Assembly (NCBI GenBank): GCA_021808195.1
Contig: JAKBCE010000160.1
Location: 1 to 5,789, forward strand
Direction: 5' to 3'
Source of the DNA: Pseudomonadota bacterium
GTDB lineage: Bacteria; Pseudomonadota; Gammaproteobacteria; Steroidobacterales; Steroidobacteraceae
DNA: 5,789 nucleotides
How positions within the stretch are numbered: the stretch's first letter is position 1; each line of letters starts with the position of its first letter. Below are positions 1 through 5,789 of this stretch, piece after piece. The notes beneath the pieces are model-generated. The model had not been told where the DNA came from and did not search any database. It saw nothing but the letters and a program-made list of their open reading frames with translations. A program made the translations under genes and the position numbers.

Positions 1-414
1 GCTGCCGACCGGGACGTGCCCGATGAGCTCACGCACCCAGGCTGCACCGAACATCGGGGCACTCACTTCGACGCCGGGCTCCTGGACGGTGTGGCCCCCG
101 ATGCGGGCCGGTGCGGACGACCCATCTCGGTCATGATCGCCTCCAGAGGGAGGGGCGGACTCGCTCTGCGCGCGCGCCTCGGCACGCTTCATCGCCCGTA
201 GCGTCTTGCGCATGCGAGCGTGCAACTGCCCCTGCAGGCGTTTCACCGCCGCATCGATCGGTTCGCTGTGCGCGGCGTCGAGCTGCCAGTTGCCGGCCAA
301 GTGCGGCGCATGCGCCGGGGCGGTGAGCCGCAGCGGCGCCATTGAGCAGCCGGACAGGGCTGCGAGGAATGCGGTCGCGCCCAGCCGGAGCGCGCGGGAC
401 GGACGGGTCGGCAT
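1..414 (-). CDS. Predicted lipoprotein of unknown function (partial, C-terminus beyond left edge)
   Basis: An open frame runs without a stop from the ATG at 414-412 to the left edge, giving 138 codons with the C-terminus missing. The N-terminus is a lipoprotein signal peptide: basic residues (MPTRPSRALR), a hydrophobic stretch (residues 11-20) and the lipobox L20-S21-G22-C23. Cys23 would be lipidated. Ser at +2 rather than Asp suggests outer-membrane sorting, by the E. coli rule. The mature part starts with a Pro/Ala-rich linker, then GNWQLD (41-46), a pattern common at the start of uncharacterised secreted beta-rich domains. A basic, probably helical segment (about 54-82) follows, then a low-complexity Ser/Gly/Asp stretch (about 85-100) and a more ordered part ending WVRELIGHVPVGS. 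I do not recognise the family. It starts 46 bp after the eda stop and may share its transcript. No Shine-Dalgarno is visible; the start was chosen because it gives a well-formed signal peptide. Confidence 0.72.
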   Translation of the reverse strand, partial: MPTRPSRALRLGATAFLAALSGCSMAPLRLTAPAHAPHLAGNWQLDAAHSEPIDAAVKRLQGQLHARMRKTLRAMKRAEARAQSESAPPSGGDHDRDGSSAPARIGGHTVQEPGVEVSAPMFGAAWVRELIGHVPVGS

Positions 415-460
415 GGAGGAGGGGCCCGTGGTGCTGACGGTTGGACCGTGCTTCAGGGGC

Positions 461-1096
461 TCAAGTTCTGCTGGCGGCCGCACGGGCGGCGAGCGCTTCG
501 ATCCGCGCCCAGTCGCGCGCAGCGAGTGCCTCGGCCGGCGAGAGCCATGACCCCCCGGCGCACAACACGTTGCCGAGTTTCAGGAAGGTGCCGACCGTCT
601 CCTGCGTGATGCCGCCGGTCGGACAGAAGCGTGCCTGCGGAAACGGCCCGGCGAAGGACTTGAGCATGGCGGTGCCCCCGGCCGGCACGGCGGGGAAGAA
701 TTTGAAACAGTGGTAGCCGTGGGCGAGTCCGAGCATCAGCTCCGAGGCACTCGCCACTGCGGGCAGGTAGGGGATCGGGGCATGCACGCCCGCCTCGAGC
801 AGCGCCGGGGTCGCGCCCGGGGAGATCGCGAACGTGGCGCCTGCATTGGCCGCAGCGCGCAGGTCCTCGACCGACAACACGGTGCCGGCGCCCACGGAGA
901 TCTCCGGCACGGCGTGCGCGATCGCTTCGATGGCCGCTAGCGCCGAAGGCGTACGCAGGGTCACTTCGATGACGCGCAGACCGCCGCGCACCAGGGCGCG
1001 CGCCAAGTCCGGGGCGATGGCCGGATCGTCGATCACGACGACGGGCATGACCGGGGAGAGCTTGAGGATCCGCTCGATGTCGGCAGAGGAGTGCAT
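461..1096 (-). CDS. eda: KDPG/KHG aldolase (2-dehydro-3-deoxy-phosphogluconate aldolase)
   Basis: This class I aldolase splits 2-keto-3-deoxy-6-phosphogluconate into pyruvate and glyceraldehyde 3-phosphate, the last step of the Entner-Doudoroff pathway. Family members also act on 4-hydroxy-2-oxoglutarate. The 211-residue length matches E. coli Eda (213) and the protein is collinear with it. Visible landmarks are catalytic Glu44 with Arg48 in RVIEVTLRT (41-49), GAGT at 69-72, ISPG at 91-94, the Schiff-base Lys132 in FKFFPA, the phosphate-binding FCPTGGI (157-163) and GGSW (181-184). No active-site residue is missing. The enzyme is a cytosolic TIM-barrel trimer. The start at 1096 fits the family N-terminus, although only a poor purine-rich stretch lies upstream. 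The usual partner edd is not in this window; the neighbours are ldcA upstream and a lipoprotein gene downstream. An overlapping 236-codon frame shifted relative to this one is an Arg-rich shadow. Confidence 0.96.
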   Translation of the reverse strand: MHSSADIERILKLSPVMPVVVIDDPAIAPDLARALVRGGLRVIEVTLRTPSALAAIEAIAHAVPEISVGAGTVLSVEDLRAAANAGATFAISPGATPALLEAGVHAPIPYLPAVASASELMLGLAHGYHCFKFFPAVPAGGTAMLKSFAGPFPQARFCPTGGITQETVGTFLKLGNVLCAGGSWLSPAEALAARDWARIEALAARAAASRT

Positions 1097-1173
1097 GGCT
1101 TCGGCTCGGTGAGGGGGATCGAGACGCTATCCTGCAGCAATCCCGCCGAATCCGATAGGGCACGCCGGGGGAA

Positions 1174-2082
1174 TCAGCGTGTGGCGCCGTGAAGAAACGT
1201 CAGCGTTTGCGCCGCCGCATCGAGCCGTACGCGCACCCCGAGCGGCACCGGCTCATTGCGCTCCCCGTGACCGATCGGAAACCCTGCGGCGCACGGCAGG
1301 CCGGCCTCGGCGGCCAGATCGCGCAGAACCTGGGCGCTCGTGTAGTCGGCCTCGTGCGCCTCGCAGCCGGTGAATGCGCCGAGCACGATGCCGCGAACGC
1401 GGCGGAACACCCCGGCCAGCGCCAGGTGGGTCCACATCCGATCCAGACGGTAGGGTTGCTCGCCGACGTCCTCGAGCAGCAGGACCGCGCCCTCGAGGGG
1501 CGGCAGGTACGGGGTGCCGAGCAGCCGCGAGAGCACCGCGAGCGTCCCGCCCTGAAGAGGCCCTTCGGCGACTCCGGGGACATACGTGTCGGTGCCTTGC
1601 AGCGGCGCGGCGGGCGCACTGTCCTCGAGCAGGGCAAACAGGCGCTCGTGCGTTCGGGGGTCGAGCTTGCCCAGCTGGGTGAGGACCGGCCCGTGCACAC
1701 TCACCTGCCCGTTGCGCTGCAGCCACGCGTGCAGCGCCGTGATGTCCGAGAAGCCCACGAGCGGCTTCGGGGCCGGGGCGACGCTCTCGAGTGCCGGTAG
1801 CAGCCGCATCGCGCCATAACCGCCGCGGGCGCAGAACAGCGCGTCGATGTCCGGATCGCTGAGCGCGGCGGTGAGCTGCGCGAGTCGCTGCGCATCGCTG
1901 CCGGCCAGATAGCGTTGCCGCGCGAGGAGCTCCGGGGCGAGGTGTACCGAGTAGCGCGCGGCGAGCACGGCGAGGCCCGCCTCGAGGGCGGCGCGCTCGA
2001 AGGGGCCGGCCGGCGCCACCACGGCGACGCGCGCGCCGGGGCGCAGCGGCCGAAAACCCTGATATCGGGGCGGATCGCTCAT
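1174..2082 (-). CDS. ldcA: LD-carboxypeptidase (muramoyltetrapeptide carboxypeptidase, peptidase family S66)
   Basis: This enzyme removes the terminal D-alanine from murein tetrapeptides through the L,D bond, so the tripeptide can be recycled into peptidoglycan precursors. LdcA enzymes are cytosolic, and no signal peptide is seen here. The 302 residues match the family length. The Ser-Glu-His triad is complete: Ser112 in VGFSDIT (nucleophile after the strand), Glu204 in LLEDVGE and His272 in PIGHGERN. Other family marks are VAPAGP (22-27), ARGGYG (85-90), VHGPV (129-133), the GGTLAVL segment (178-184) and VLGAFTGC (233-240). From memory it resembles Pseudomonas aeruginosa LdcA more than Gram-positive homologues. 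The microcin-resistance protein MccF belongs to the same family, but the recycling enzyme is the likelier role in a Gram-negative core region. The start at 2082 fits family alignment; the 20 bp upstream contain no clear Shine-Dalgarno. It is divergent from the kdp operon and lies 77 bp before eda. Confidence 0.93.
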   Translation of the reverse strand: MSDPPRYQGFRPLRPGARVAVVAPAGPFERAALEAGLAVLAARYSVHLAPELLARQRYLAGSDAQRLAQLTAALSDPDIDALFCARGGYGAMRLLPALESVAPAPKPLVGFSDITALHAWLQRNGQVSVHGPVLTQLGKLDPRTHERLFALLEDSAPAAPLQGTDTYVPGVAEGPLQGGTLAVLSRLLGTPYLPPLEGAVLLLEDVGEQPYRLDRMWTHLALAGVFRRVRGIVLGAFTGCEAHEADYTSAQVLRDLAAEAGLPCAAGFPIGHGERNEPVPLGVRVRLDAAAQTLTFLHGATR

Positions 2083-2128
2083 GGCGCAGCATTGTCCGTC
2101 ACGGTCCCGGCCGATACCAGCCGGTTTT

Positions 2129-2145
2129 GCTCACCTTGTGCTCAC
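2129..2145. repeat. GCTCAC direct repeat with 11-bp period; candidate response-regulator site
   Basis: GCTCAC occurs at 2129-2134 and again at 2140-2145, exactly 11 bp apart. Extending to 11-bp units starting at 2126 and 2137 gives 8 of 11 identical positions. OmpR/PhoB-family regulators, which include KdpE, typically bind tandem half-sites about one helical turn apart. The position, some 67-83 bp before the first kdp-side start codon, is reasonable for an activator. Assignment to KdpE is inference; the sequence does not obviously resemble the AT-rich E. coli site. Confidence 0.4.
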
Positions 2146-2168
2146 ACCGTGCGCGCTACCGTGCGCGC
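2146..2168. repeat. Perfect 11-bp tandem direct repeat (ACCGTGCGCGC x2)
   Basis: ACCGTGCGCGC is present at 2146-2156 and 2158-2168, separated by a single T, so the period is 12 bp. It begins immediately after the GCTCAC pair. The GC-rich background makes partial matches common, but a perfect 11-bp duplication in tandem is unlikely to be chance. It may extend the neighbouring operator array, be a separate site, or be a simple replication-slippage duplication. It overlaps the only -10-like hexamer on the kdp strand. Confidence 0.55.
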
Positions 2169-2171
2169 CCT

Positions 2172-2185
2172 GGGGAGTGCTCCCC
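2172..2185. promoter_or_regulatory. GGGGAG-TG-CTCCCC inverted repeat in the presumed kdp leader
   Basis: Two 6-bp arms, GGGGAG (2172-2177) and CTCCCC (2180-2185), flank a TG centre. As DNA this is a 14-bp near-perfect palindrome that could be an operator. As RNA it could form a short five-pair stem with a GUGC loop. It lies 12 nt before the ribosome binding site of the first small gene. There is no U-run after it, so it does not look like an intrinsic terminator. Confidence 0.4.
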
Positions 2186-2197
2186 GGATGGCGCAAT

Positions 2198-2203
2198 GAG
2201 GAG
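2198..2203 (+). promoter_or_regulatory. Strong Shine-Dalgarno (GAGGAG) for the 31-residue gene
   Basis: GAGGAG sits 8 nt before the ATG at 2212, ideal spacing. It is the strongest ribosome binding site in the window and the main support for treating the 31-codon frame as a real gene. It is too far from kdpF (ATG at 2304) to serve that gene directly. Confidence 0.7.
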
Positions 2204-2211
2204 TCGCGGAT

Positions 2212-2307
2212 ATGGCAGACCTGGAATTCATACTGCTGCTCGCAGTGCTCTACGCACTGACCCACGCGATCGTCTGGGCGATCGCTCGCCTGGCAGAGAC
2301 GCCATGA
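2212..2307 (+). CDS. 31-residue single-pass membrane peptide, first gene of the kdp operon
   Basis: The reading frame ATG 2212 to TGA 2305-2307 encodes 31 residues beginning MADLEFILLL and ending IARLAETP. A GAGGAG ribosome binding site lies 8 nt upstream. The stop overlaps the kdpF start as ATGA (2304-2307), a classic coupling arrangement. Residues about 4-25 are hydrophobic (Leu, Ile, Ala, Val, aromatic), with acidic residues before and an Arg after, which fits one transmembrane helix. I do not recognise a named family. Its size and position resemble KdpF, the 29-residue subunit encoded next, but it lacks the KPE-F ending of KdpF. It might be an accessory peptide of the Kdp complex, or act mainly as a leader coupling ribosomes into kdpF. 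Function is unknown; only the gene's existence is well supported. Confidence 0.7.
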   Translation: MADLEFILLLAVLYALTHAIVWAIARLAETP

Positions 2308-2393
2308 ACGCGCTGTATCTGATCAGCGGCCTGCTCGCGCTCGCCCTCACCGGTTATCTGCTCTACGCGTTGTTCAAGCCGGAGAAATTCTAA
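2304..2393 (+). CDS. kdpF: KdpF, small subunit of the K+-transporting ATPase
   Basis: KdpF is a tiny hydrophobic peptide that sits at the membrane face of the KdpFABC complex and stabilises it. The frame encodes 29 residues, matching the 29-residue E. coli protein. It is one transmembrane helix (about residues 4-23) followed by YALFKPEKF; the LxKPExF-type end is the KdpF hallmark. The frame is open further upstream to an ATG at 2127, but that extension would run through the intergenic repeats and the 31-residue gene. The ATG at 2304, overlapping the previous stop, gives the family-sized protein. The stop codon (2391-2393) directly abuts the kdpA start. Only a weak GGCAGAG lies upstream, so translation is probably coupled to the preceding gene. 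Confidence 0.92.
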   Translation: MNALYLISGLLALALTGYLLYALFKPEKF

Positions 2394-4199
2394 ATGACTG
2401 CCCAGTCCTGGGGGCTGCTCGCCCTGTTTCTCGCCGTAACGCTGCTCCTGGTGAAGCCGCTCGGCCTGTACATGGCCCGCGTGATGGAAGGGGAGCCCAT
2501 CGCCGGGCTCGGTCTCGGCGCGCGCCTCGAGTCGCGGCTGTACCGGCTCTGCGGGATCGATCCGGCCGCGCAGATGGGCTGGAAGCACTACGCGCTCGCG
2601 CTCCTGGTGTTCAATGCACTCGGGGCGCTGCTGCTGTACGCGCTGCAGCGGCTGCAGGGCTGGCTGCCGCTGAACCCGCAGCATTTCGGGGCGCCCTCGG
2701 CGGACTCGGCGTTCAACACCGCGCTGAGCTTCGTGACCAACACCAACTGGCAGAGCTACACGCCCGAGACCACCATGAGCTATCTGACCCAGATGGCCGG
2801 ATTGGCGGTGCAGAACTTTCTCTCCGCCGCAACCGGCATCGTGGTGGCCGTGGCGCTGATTCGCGGGCTGGCGCGCCACAGCGCCAGGACCATCGGCAAC
2901 TTCTGGGTCGATGTGACGCGCGCGACGCTCTACGTGCTGCTGCCGATCGCGACCCTGATTGCGCTCGCCCTGGTCAGTCAGGGCGTGATCCAGAACTTCA
3001 GCCGCTACCGGGAGGTGAAGCTGCTGCAGCCGGTGACCTACCAGCAGCCGCAGCTGAACGGTGCCGGACAGCCGCTCACCACGGCGGCGGGGGTGCCGGT
3101 GCTGCAAACGCTCACCGCCCGCACCCAGACGCTGCCGATGGGGCCGGTGGCCTCGCAGGAGGCGATCAAGGAGCTCGGTACGAACGGCGGCGGGTTCTTC
3201 AACGCAAACTCCGCCCATCCGTTCGAGAATCCCAATGCGTGGACCAACCTGCTCGAGATGCTCGCGATCGTCCTGATCCCGGCCGCCCTTACCTATACCT
3301 TCGGCTTCATGGTCGCAGATACCCGCCAAGGCTGGGCGGTGCTCGCGGCCATGGTGATCCTATTCGTCGGGCTCTATGCGGTGTGCAATCACAGCGAGCA
3401 GCGCGGCAATCCGCAGCTGACCGCGCTCGGCGTCAATCAGCTGCCGAACTCTGAGCAAAGTGGCGGCAACATGGAAGGCAAGGAAGTGCGGTTCGGTATC
3501 GCCGGCTCGACGCTGTTCGCTACCGCTTCCACCGTCACCTCCACCGGCGCGGTGAACTCGATGCACGACTCCTATCTGCCGCTCGGCGGGATGGTGCCGC
3601 TGCTCGACATGATGCTTGGCGAGGTGGTGTTCGGCGGCGTCGGTTCAGGCCTCTATTCGATGCTCATCTTCGCCATCATCGGGGTGTTCATCGCCGGACT
3701 GATGATCGGGCGTACGCCGGAGTATCTGGGCAAGAAGATCGAGGCGTTCGAGATGAAGATGAGCGCCATCGCGATTCTCGTCATGCCGTTCATCGTGCTC
3801 ACGGGGACGGCGATCGCGGTCAGCGTCGCGGCCGGTCGGGCCGGCGTCGCCAACCCGGGGCCGCACGGATTCTCCGAAATCCTCTACGCGTTCACCTCGG
3901 CCGGCAACAACAACGGCAGCGCATTTGCCGGCATCAGTGCCGATACGCCGTTTTACAACATCGCGCTTGGCGTCGTGGTGTGGCTGGGGCGCTTCTGGCC
4001 AATCGTGGCGGTGCTTGCCGTTGCCGGCTCACTCGCGGCGAAGAAGCGCATTCCGGTGTCCGCCGGCACCATGCCGACGCATGGACCGACCTTCATCGCC
4101 TTGCTGATCGGTACGGTGCTGCTGGTCGGTGCGCTCACCTTCGTGCCGGCGCTCGCGCTCGGGCCGATCGTCGAGCACCTGATGCTCTGGAGTCATTGA
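2394..4199 (+). CDS. kdpA: KdpA, K+-binding channel-like subunit of the K+-transporting ATPase
   Basis: KdpA is an inner-membrane protein of the K+ channel superfamily, with four membrane-pore-membrane repeats that select K+ for the KdpFABC pump. All four selectivity-filter segments are visible: TNTNW (115-119), TNGGG (263-267), STGAV (383-387) and AGNNNG (503-508). Other strongly conserved blocks are [14 protein letters not shown] (268-281), [15 protein letters not shown] (409-423), [17 protein letters not shown] (432-448) and [13 protein letters not shown] (579-591). A GGAGAA ribosome binding site (2381-2386) lies 7 nt before the ATG, inside kdpF. At 601 residues it is longer than E. coli KdpA (557). 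Most of the difference falls in the loop before the second pore segment (about 208-247), rich in Gln, Thr, Pro and Gly, with a small addition near 348-359. From memory, longer versions of about this size occur in related bacteria, so this looks like lineage variation. Confidence 0.98.
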   Translation: MTAQSWGLLALFLAVTLLLVKPLGLYMARVMEGEPIAGLGLGARLESRLYRLCGIDPAAQMGWKHYALALLVFNALGALLLYALQRLQGWLPLNPQHFGAPSADSAFNTALSFVTNTNWQSYTPETTMSYLTQMAGLAVQNFLSAATGIVVAVALIRGLARHSARTIGNFWVDVTRATLYVLLPIATLIALALVSQGVIQNFSRYREVKLLQPVTYQQPQLNGAGQPLTTAAGVPVLQTLTARTQTLPMGPVASQEAIKELGTNGGGFFNANSAHPFENPNAWTNLLEMLAIVLIPAALTYTFGFMVADTRQGWAVLAAMVILFVGLYAVCNHSEQRGNPQLTALGVNQLPNSEQSGGNMEGKEVRFGIAGSTLFATASTVTSTGAVNSMHDSYLPLGGMVPLLDMMLGEVVFGGVGSGLYSMLIFAIIGVFIAGLMIGRTPEYLGKKIEAFEMKMSAIAILVMPFIVLTGTAIAVSVAAGRAGVANPGPHGFSEILYAFTSAGNNNGSAFAGISADTPFYNIALGVVVWLGRFWPIVAVLAVAGSLAAKKRIPVSAGTMPTHGPTFIALLIGTVLLVGALTFVPALALGPIVEHLMLWSH

Positions 4200-4200
4200 T

Positions 4201-5789
4201 ATGCGCCGCAAGCTCTCGATGTTCGATCGCTCGCTGCTGAAGCCCGCCGTGCTCGATGCGCTGCGCAAGCTCGATCCGCGCGTGCAATGGCGCAATCCGG
4301 TCATGTTCGTCGTCTACCTCGGCAGCCTGCTCACCACGGGCCTGTGGGTGCACGCGCTCGATGGCCACGGCGAGGCGCCCCCCTGGTTCATCTTCAGCGT
4401 CGCGGTGTGGCTGTGGTTCACCGTGCTGTTCGCGAATTTCGCCGAGGCGCTCGCCGAGGGACGCAGCAAGGCGCAGGCGGCGAGCCTGAAGGGGCTGAAG
4501 CAGGCTGTCGAAGCGAAGCGTCTGGCCGATCCGGCCGACCGCACGCAGGTCACGGGCGTGCGCGCCGACTTGCTGCGCAAGGGGGATGTCGTGCTGGTCG
4601 AGGCCGGGGATTTCATTCCCGGCGACGGCGAGGTCATCGAGGGGGCCGCCTCGGTCGATGAGAGCGCCATCACGGGGGAGTCCGCGCCGGTGATCCGCGA
4701 ATCCGGCGGGGATTTCTCCTCGGTGACCGGGGGCACCCGCGTGCTGTCCGATTGGATCGTGGTGCGCATCTCGGTCAACCCCGGTGAGACCTTCATCGAC
4801 CGCATGATTGCGATGGTCGAGAACGCCAAGCGGCAGAAGACGCCGAACGAAATTGCGCTCACCATTCTGCTCGTGGCGCTGACCTTGGTCTTTCTGCTCG
4901 CTACCGCGACATTGCTGCCGTTCTCCCAATACAGCGTCGAGGTGAGCGGACTCGGCAGTCCCGTGACGATCACCGCGCTGATCGCGCTGCTGGTGTGTCT
5001 GATCCCGACCACGATTGGCGGGCTGCTCTCGGCGATCGGCGTGGCCGGCATGAGCCGCATGATGCAGGCGAATGTGATCGCCACTTCGGGCCGCGCAGTG
5101 GAGGCCGCAGGCGACGTCGACGTGCTGCTGCTCGACAAGACCGGCACCATCACGCTCGGCAACCGCCAGGCCGCCGCGTTCATCCCGGCTGCGGGCGTCA
5201 GCGAGGAGGAGCTCGCCGGGGCCGCTCAGCTCGCCTCGCTCGCCGATGAGACGCCCGAGGGACGCAGCATCGTGGTGCTCGCCAAGCAGCGCTTCCAGCT
5301 GCGCGAGCGCGATCTGTCGGCGCTGCACGGCACCTTCGTTCCGTTCTCGGCGCACACCCGCATGAGCGGCGTCGACATCGGGGAGCGCCAGGTGCGCAAG
5401 GGTGCGGTCGATGCCATCCGCAAGCACATCGAGGCGGCCGGTCAGAGCTTTCCTAAGGCGCTGCTCAACACGGTGCAGGAAGTGGCTCGCCGGGGCAGCA
5501 CGCCGCTGCTGGTGAGCGACGGGCCGCGCGTGCTCGGGGTGATCGAGTTGAAGGACATCGTCAAGGGCGGCATCAAGGAGCGCTTCGGGGAGCTGCGTCG
5601 GATGGGCATCAAGACCATCATGATCACCGGCGACAACCCGCTCACCGCCGCCGCCATCGCCGCGGAGGCGGGTGTGGATGACTTTCTCGCCGAGGCGACC
5701 CCGGAGGCGAAACTCAATCTGATCCGCGCCCACCAGACCGAGGGCCGCCTGGTGGCCATGACCGGCGATGGGACCAACGACGCGCCGGC
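4201..5789 (+). CDS. kdpB: KdpB, P-type ATPase subunit of the K+ pump (partial, C-terminus beyond right edge)
   Basis: KdpB hydrolyses ATP to drive K+ uptake and moves the ion delivered by KdpA. The window holds 529 complete codons of an expected roughly 680-690. Visible parts in order: N-terminal membrane helices (about 34-53 and 63-84), actuator domain with TGES (158-161), helices at about 219-241 and 254-283 with IPTTIGG (268-274), phosphorylation motif DKTGT with Asp312, nucleotide-binding FSAHTRMSG (Phe382) and RKGA (Lys400), then MITGDNP (474-480) and TGDGTNDAP (521-529). All catalytic motifs present are intact. Ser161 of TGES corresponds to E. coli Ser162, whose phosphorylation inhibits the pump at high K+. 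A GGAG (4189-4192) inside kdpA lies 8 nt before the ATG, and only 1 nt separates the genes. The start is preferred over Met7 because the E. coli N-terminus aligns with it. A long reverse-strand open frame here is a shadow. Confidence 0.98.
   Translation, partial: MRRKLSMFDRSLLKPAVLDALRKLDPRVQWRNPVMFVVYLGSLLTTGLWVHALDGHGEAPPWFIFSVAVWLWFTVLFANFAEALAEGRSKAQAASLKGLKQAVEAKRLADPADRTQVTGVRADLLRKGDVVLVEAGDFIPGDGEVIEGAASVDESAITGESAPVIRESGGDFSSVTGGTRVLSDWIVVRISVNPGETFIDRMIAMVENAKRQKTPNEIALTILLVALTLVFLLATATLLPFSQYSVEVSGLGSPVTITALIALLVCLIPTTIGGLLSAIGVAGMSRMMQANVIATSGRAVEAAGDVDVLLLDKTGTITLGNRQAAAFIPAAGVSEEELAGAAQLASLADETPEGRSIVVLAKQRFQLRERDLSALHGTFVPFSAHTRMSGVDIGERQVRKGAVDAIRKHIEAAGQSFPKALLNTVQEVARRGSTPLLVSDGPRVLGVIELKDIVKGGIKERFGELRRMGIKTIMITGDNPLTAAAIAAEAGVDDFLAEATPEAKLNLIRAHQTEGRLVAMTGDGTNDAP

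Larger units (their letters stand above)
2083..2211. promoter_or_regulatory. Divergent intergenic control region between ldcA and the kdp operon
   Basis: This is the only non-coding space of note in the window and must hold the promoters for both blocks. I find no good sigma70 promoter on either strand. The best kdp-strand candidate is TTGTGC (2136-2141) with TACCGT (2157-2162), but its spacer is only 15 bp and the -10 is poor. A weak core would fit an activator-dependent promoter such as a KdpE-driven one, which is inference. The region contains two tandem direct repeats and one inverted repeat, listed separately. Confidence 0.5.

Noticed and set aside
437..449. ACGGT-TGG-ACCGT hairpin between eda and the lipoprotein gene as a terminator
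   Set aside because: The stem is only 5 bp, the loop 3 nt and no U-run follows on the minus strand.
1127..1158. CTATC...GATAG inverted repeat between ldcA and eda
   Set aside because: Five-bp arms 22 nt apart with no supporting pairing or U-run are within chance; no promoter hexamers are associated.
453..1163. 236-codon minus-strand frame overlapping eda
   Set aside because: It is Arg/Ala-rich and matches nothing, whereas the overlapping 211-residue frame is an unmistakable KDPG aldolase.
1189..1800. 203-codon plus-strand frame opposite ldcA
   Set aside because: A shadow of ldcA; the minus-strand protein has a full catalytic triad and family-typical length.
2083..2211. Possible K+ or cyclic-di-AMP riboswitch ahead of kdp
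   Set aside because: The whole intergenic region is 129 bp and shared with a divergent promoter, too little for such an aptamer plus expression platform, and no conserved core is visible.
2127..2303. N-terminal extension of kdpF to an upstream ATG
   Set aside because: It would add 59 Arg/Ser-rich residues across the intergenic repeats. The 29-residue form starting at 2304 matches KdpF exactly.
2250..3329. 359-codon open frame on the minus strand opposite kdpF and kdpA
   Set aside because: Same low-complexity Arg/Gln/His-rich composition, no known domain, and it covers well-conserved kdpA coding sequence.
4135..5733. 532-codon open frame on the minus strand opposite kdpB
   Set aside because: Its product is rich in His, Arg, Gln and Asp with no recognisable domain, as expected from reading the complement of a high-GC gene. 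KdpB on the plus strand has all its motifs intact.
1..5789. Mobile elements, CRISPR arrays, tRNA/rRNA genes or an undescribed multi-gene system
   Set aside because: No transposase, terminal inverted repeats, spacer-repeat pattern or RNA-gene signature is seen. Nearly all sequence is accounted for by recognised housekeeping or transport genes.

Overview
The window is dense, high-GC proteobacterial chromosome with strong G/C preference at third codon positions. Two divergent gene blocks meet at a 129-bp intergenic region (2083-2211). A lipoprotein signal peptide, an S66 LD-carboxypeptidase resembling the Pseudomonas enzyme, and a KdpA/KdpB pair with beta/gammaproteobacterial features suggest a Gram-negative gammaproteobacterium, perhaps near Xanthomonadales. 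That placement is inference from remembered protein similarity, not a search.

Left block, minus strand, read right to left: an LD-carboxypeptidase of the LdcA type (2082-1174) for murein peptide recycling; KDPG/KHG aldolase, eda (1096-461), for the Entner-Doudoroff pathway; and the N-terminal 138 codons of a lipoprotein of unknown function (414 to the left edge). The gaps are 77 and 46 bp and no convincing intrinsic terminator is visible, so co-transcription is possible. None of the three starts has a clear Shine-Dalgarno sequence.

Right block, plus strand: the start of a kdp high-affinity potassium uptake operon. Its order is an unrecognised 31-residue membrane peptide (2212-2307), kdpF (2304-2393), kdpA (2394-4199) and kdpB (4201 to the right edge, truncated in the P domain). 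The genes are packed by a 4-nt overlap, direct abutment and a 1-nt gap, which implies translational coupling. KdpA is the K+ channel-like subunit, KdpB the P-type ATPase and KdpF a small lipid-facing stabiliser. KdpC, and often the KdpD/KdpE regulators, would be expected beyond the right edge.

The least explained parts are the 31-residue gene ahead of kdpF and the intergenic region. The latter has two different tandem direct repeats with about one helical turn of spacing, followed by a GC-rich inverted repeat just before the first ribosome binding site. These are plausible control elements for potassium-responsive expression. Otherwise the window is a well-understood housekeeping and transport region, and I see no evidence of a novel defence, mobile or biosynthetic system.
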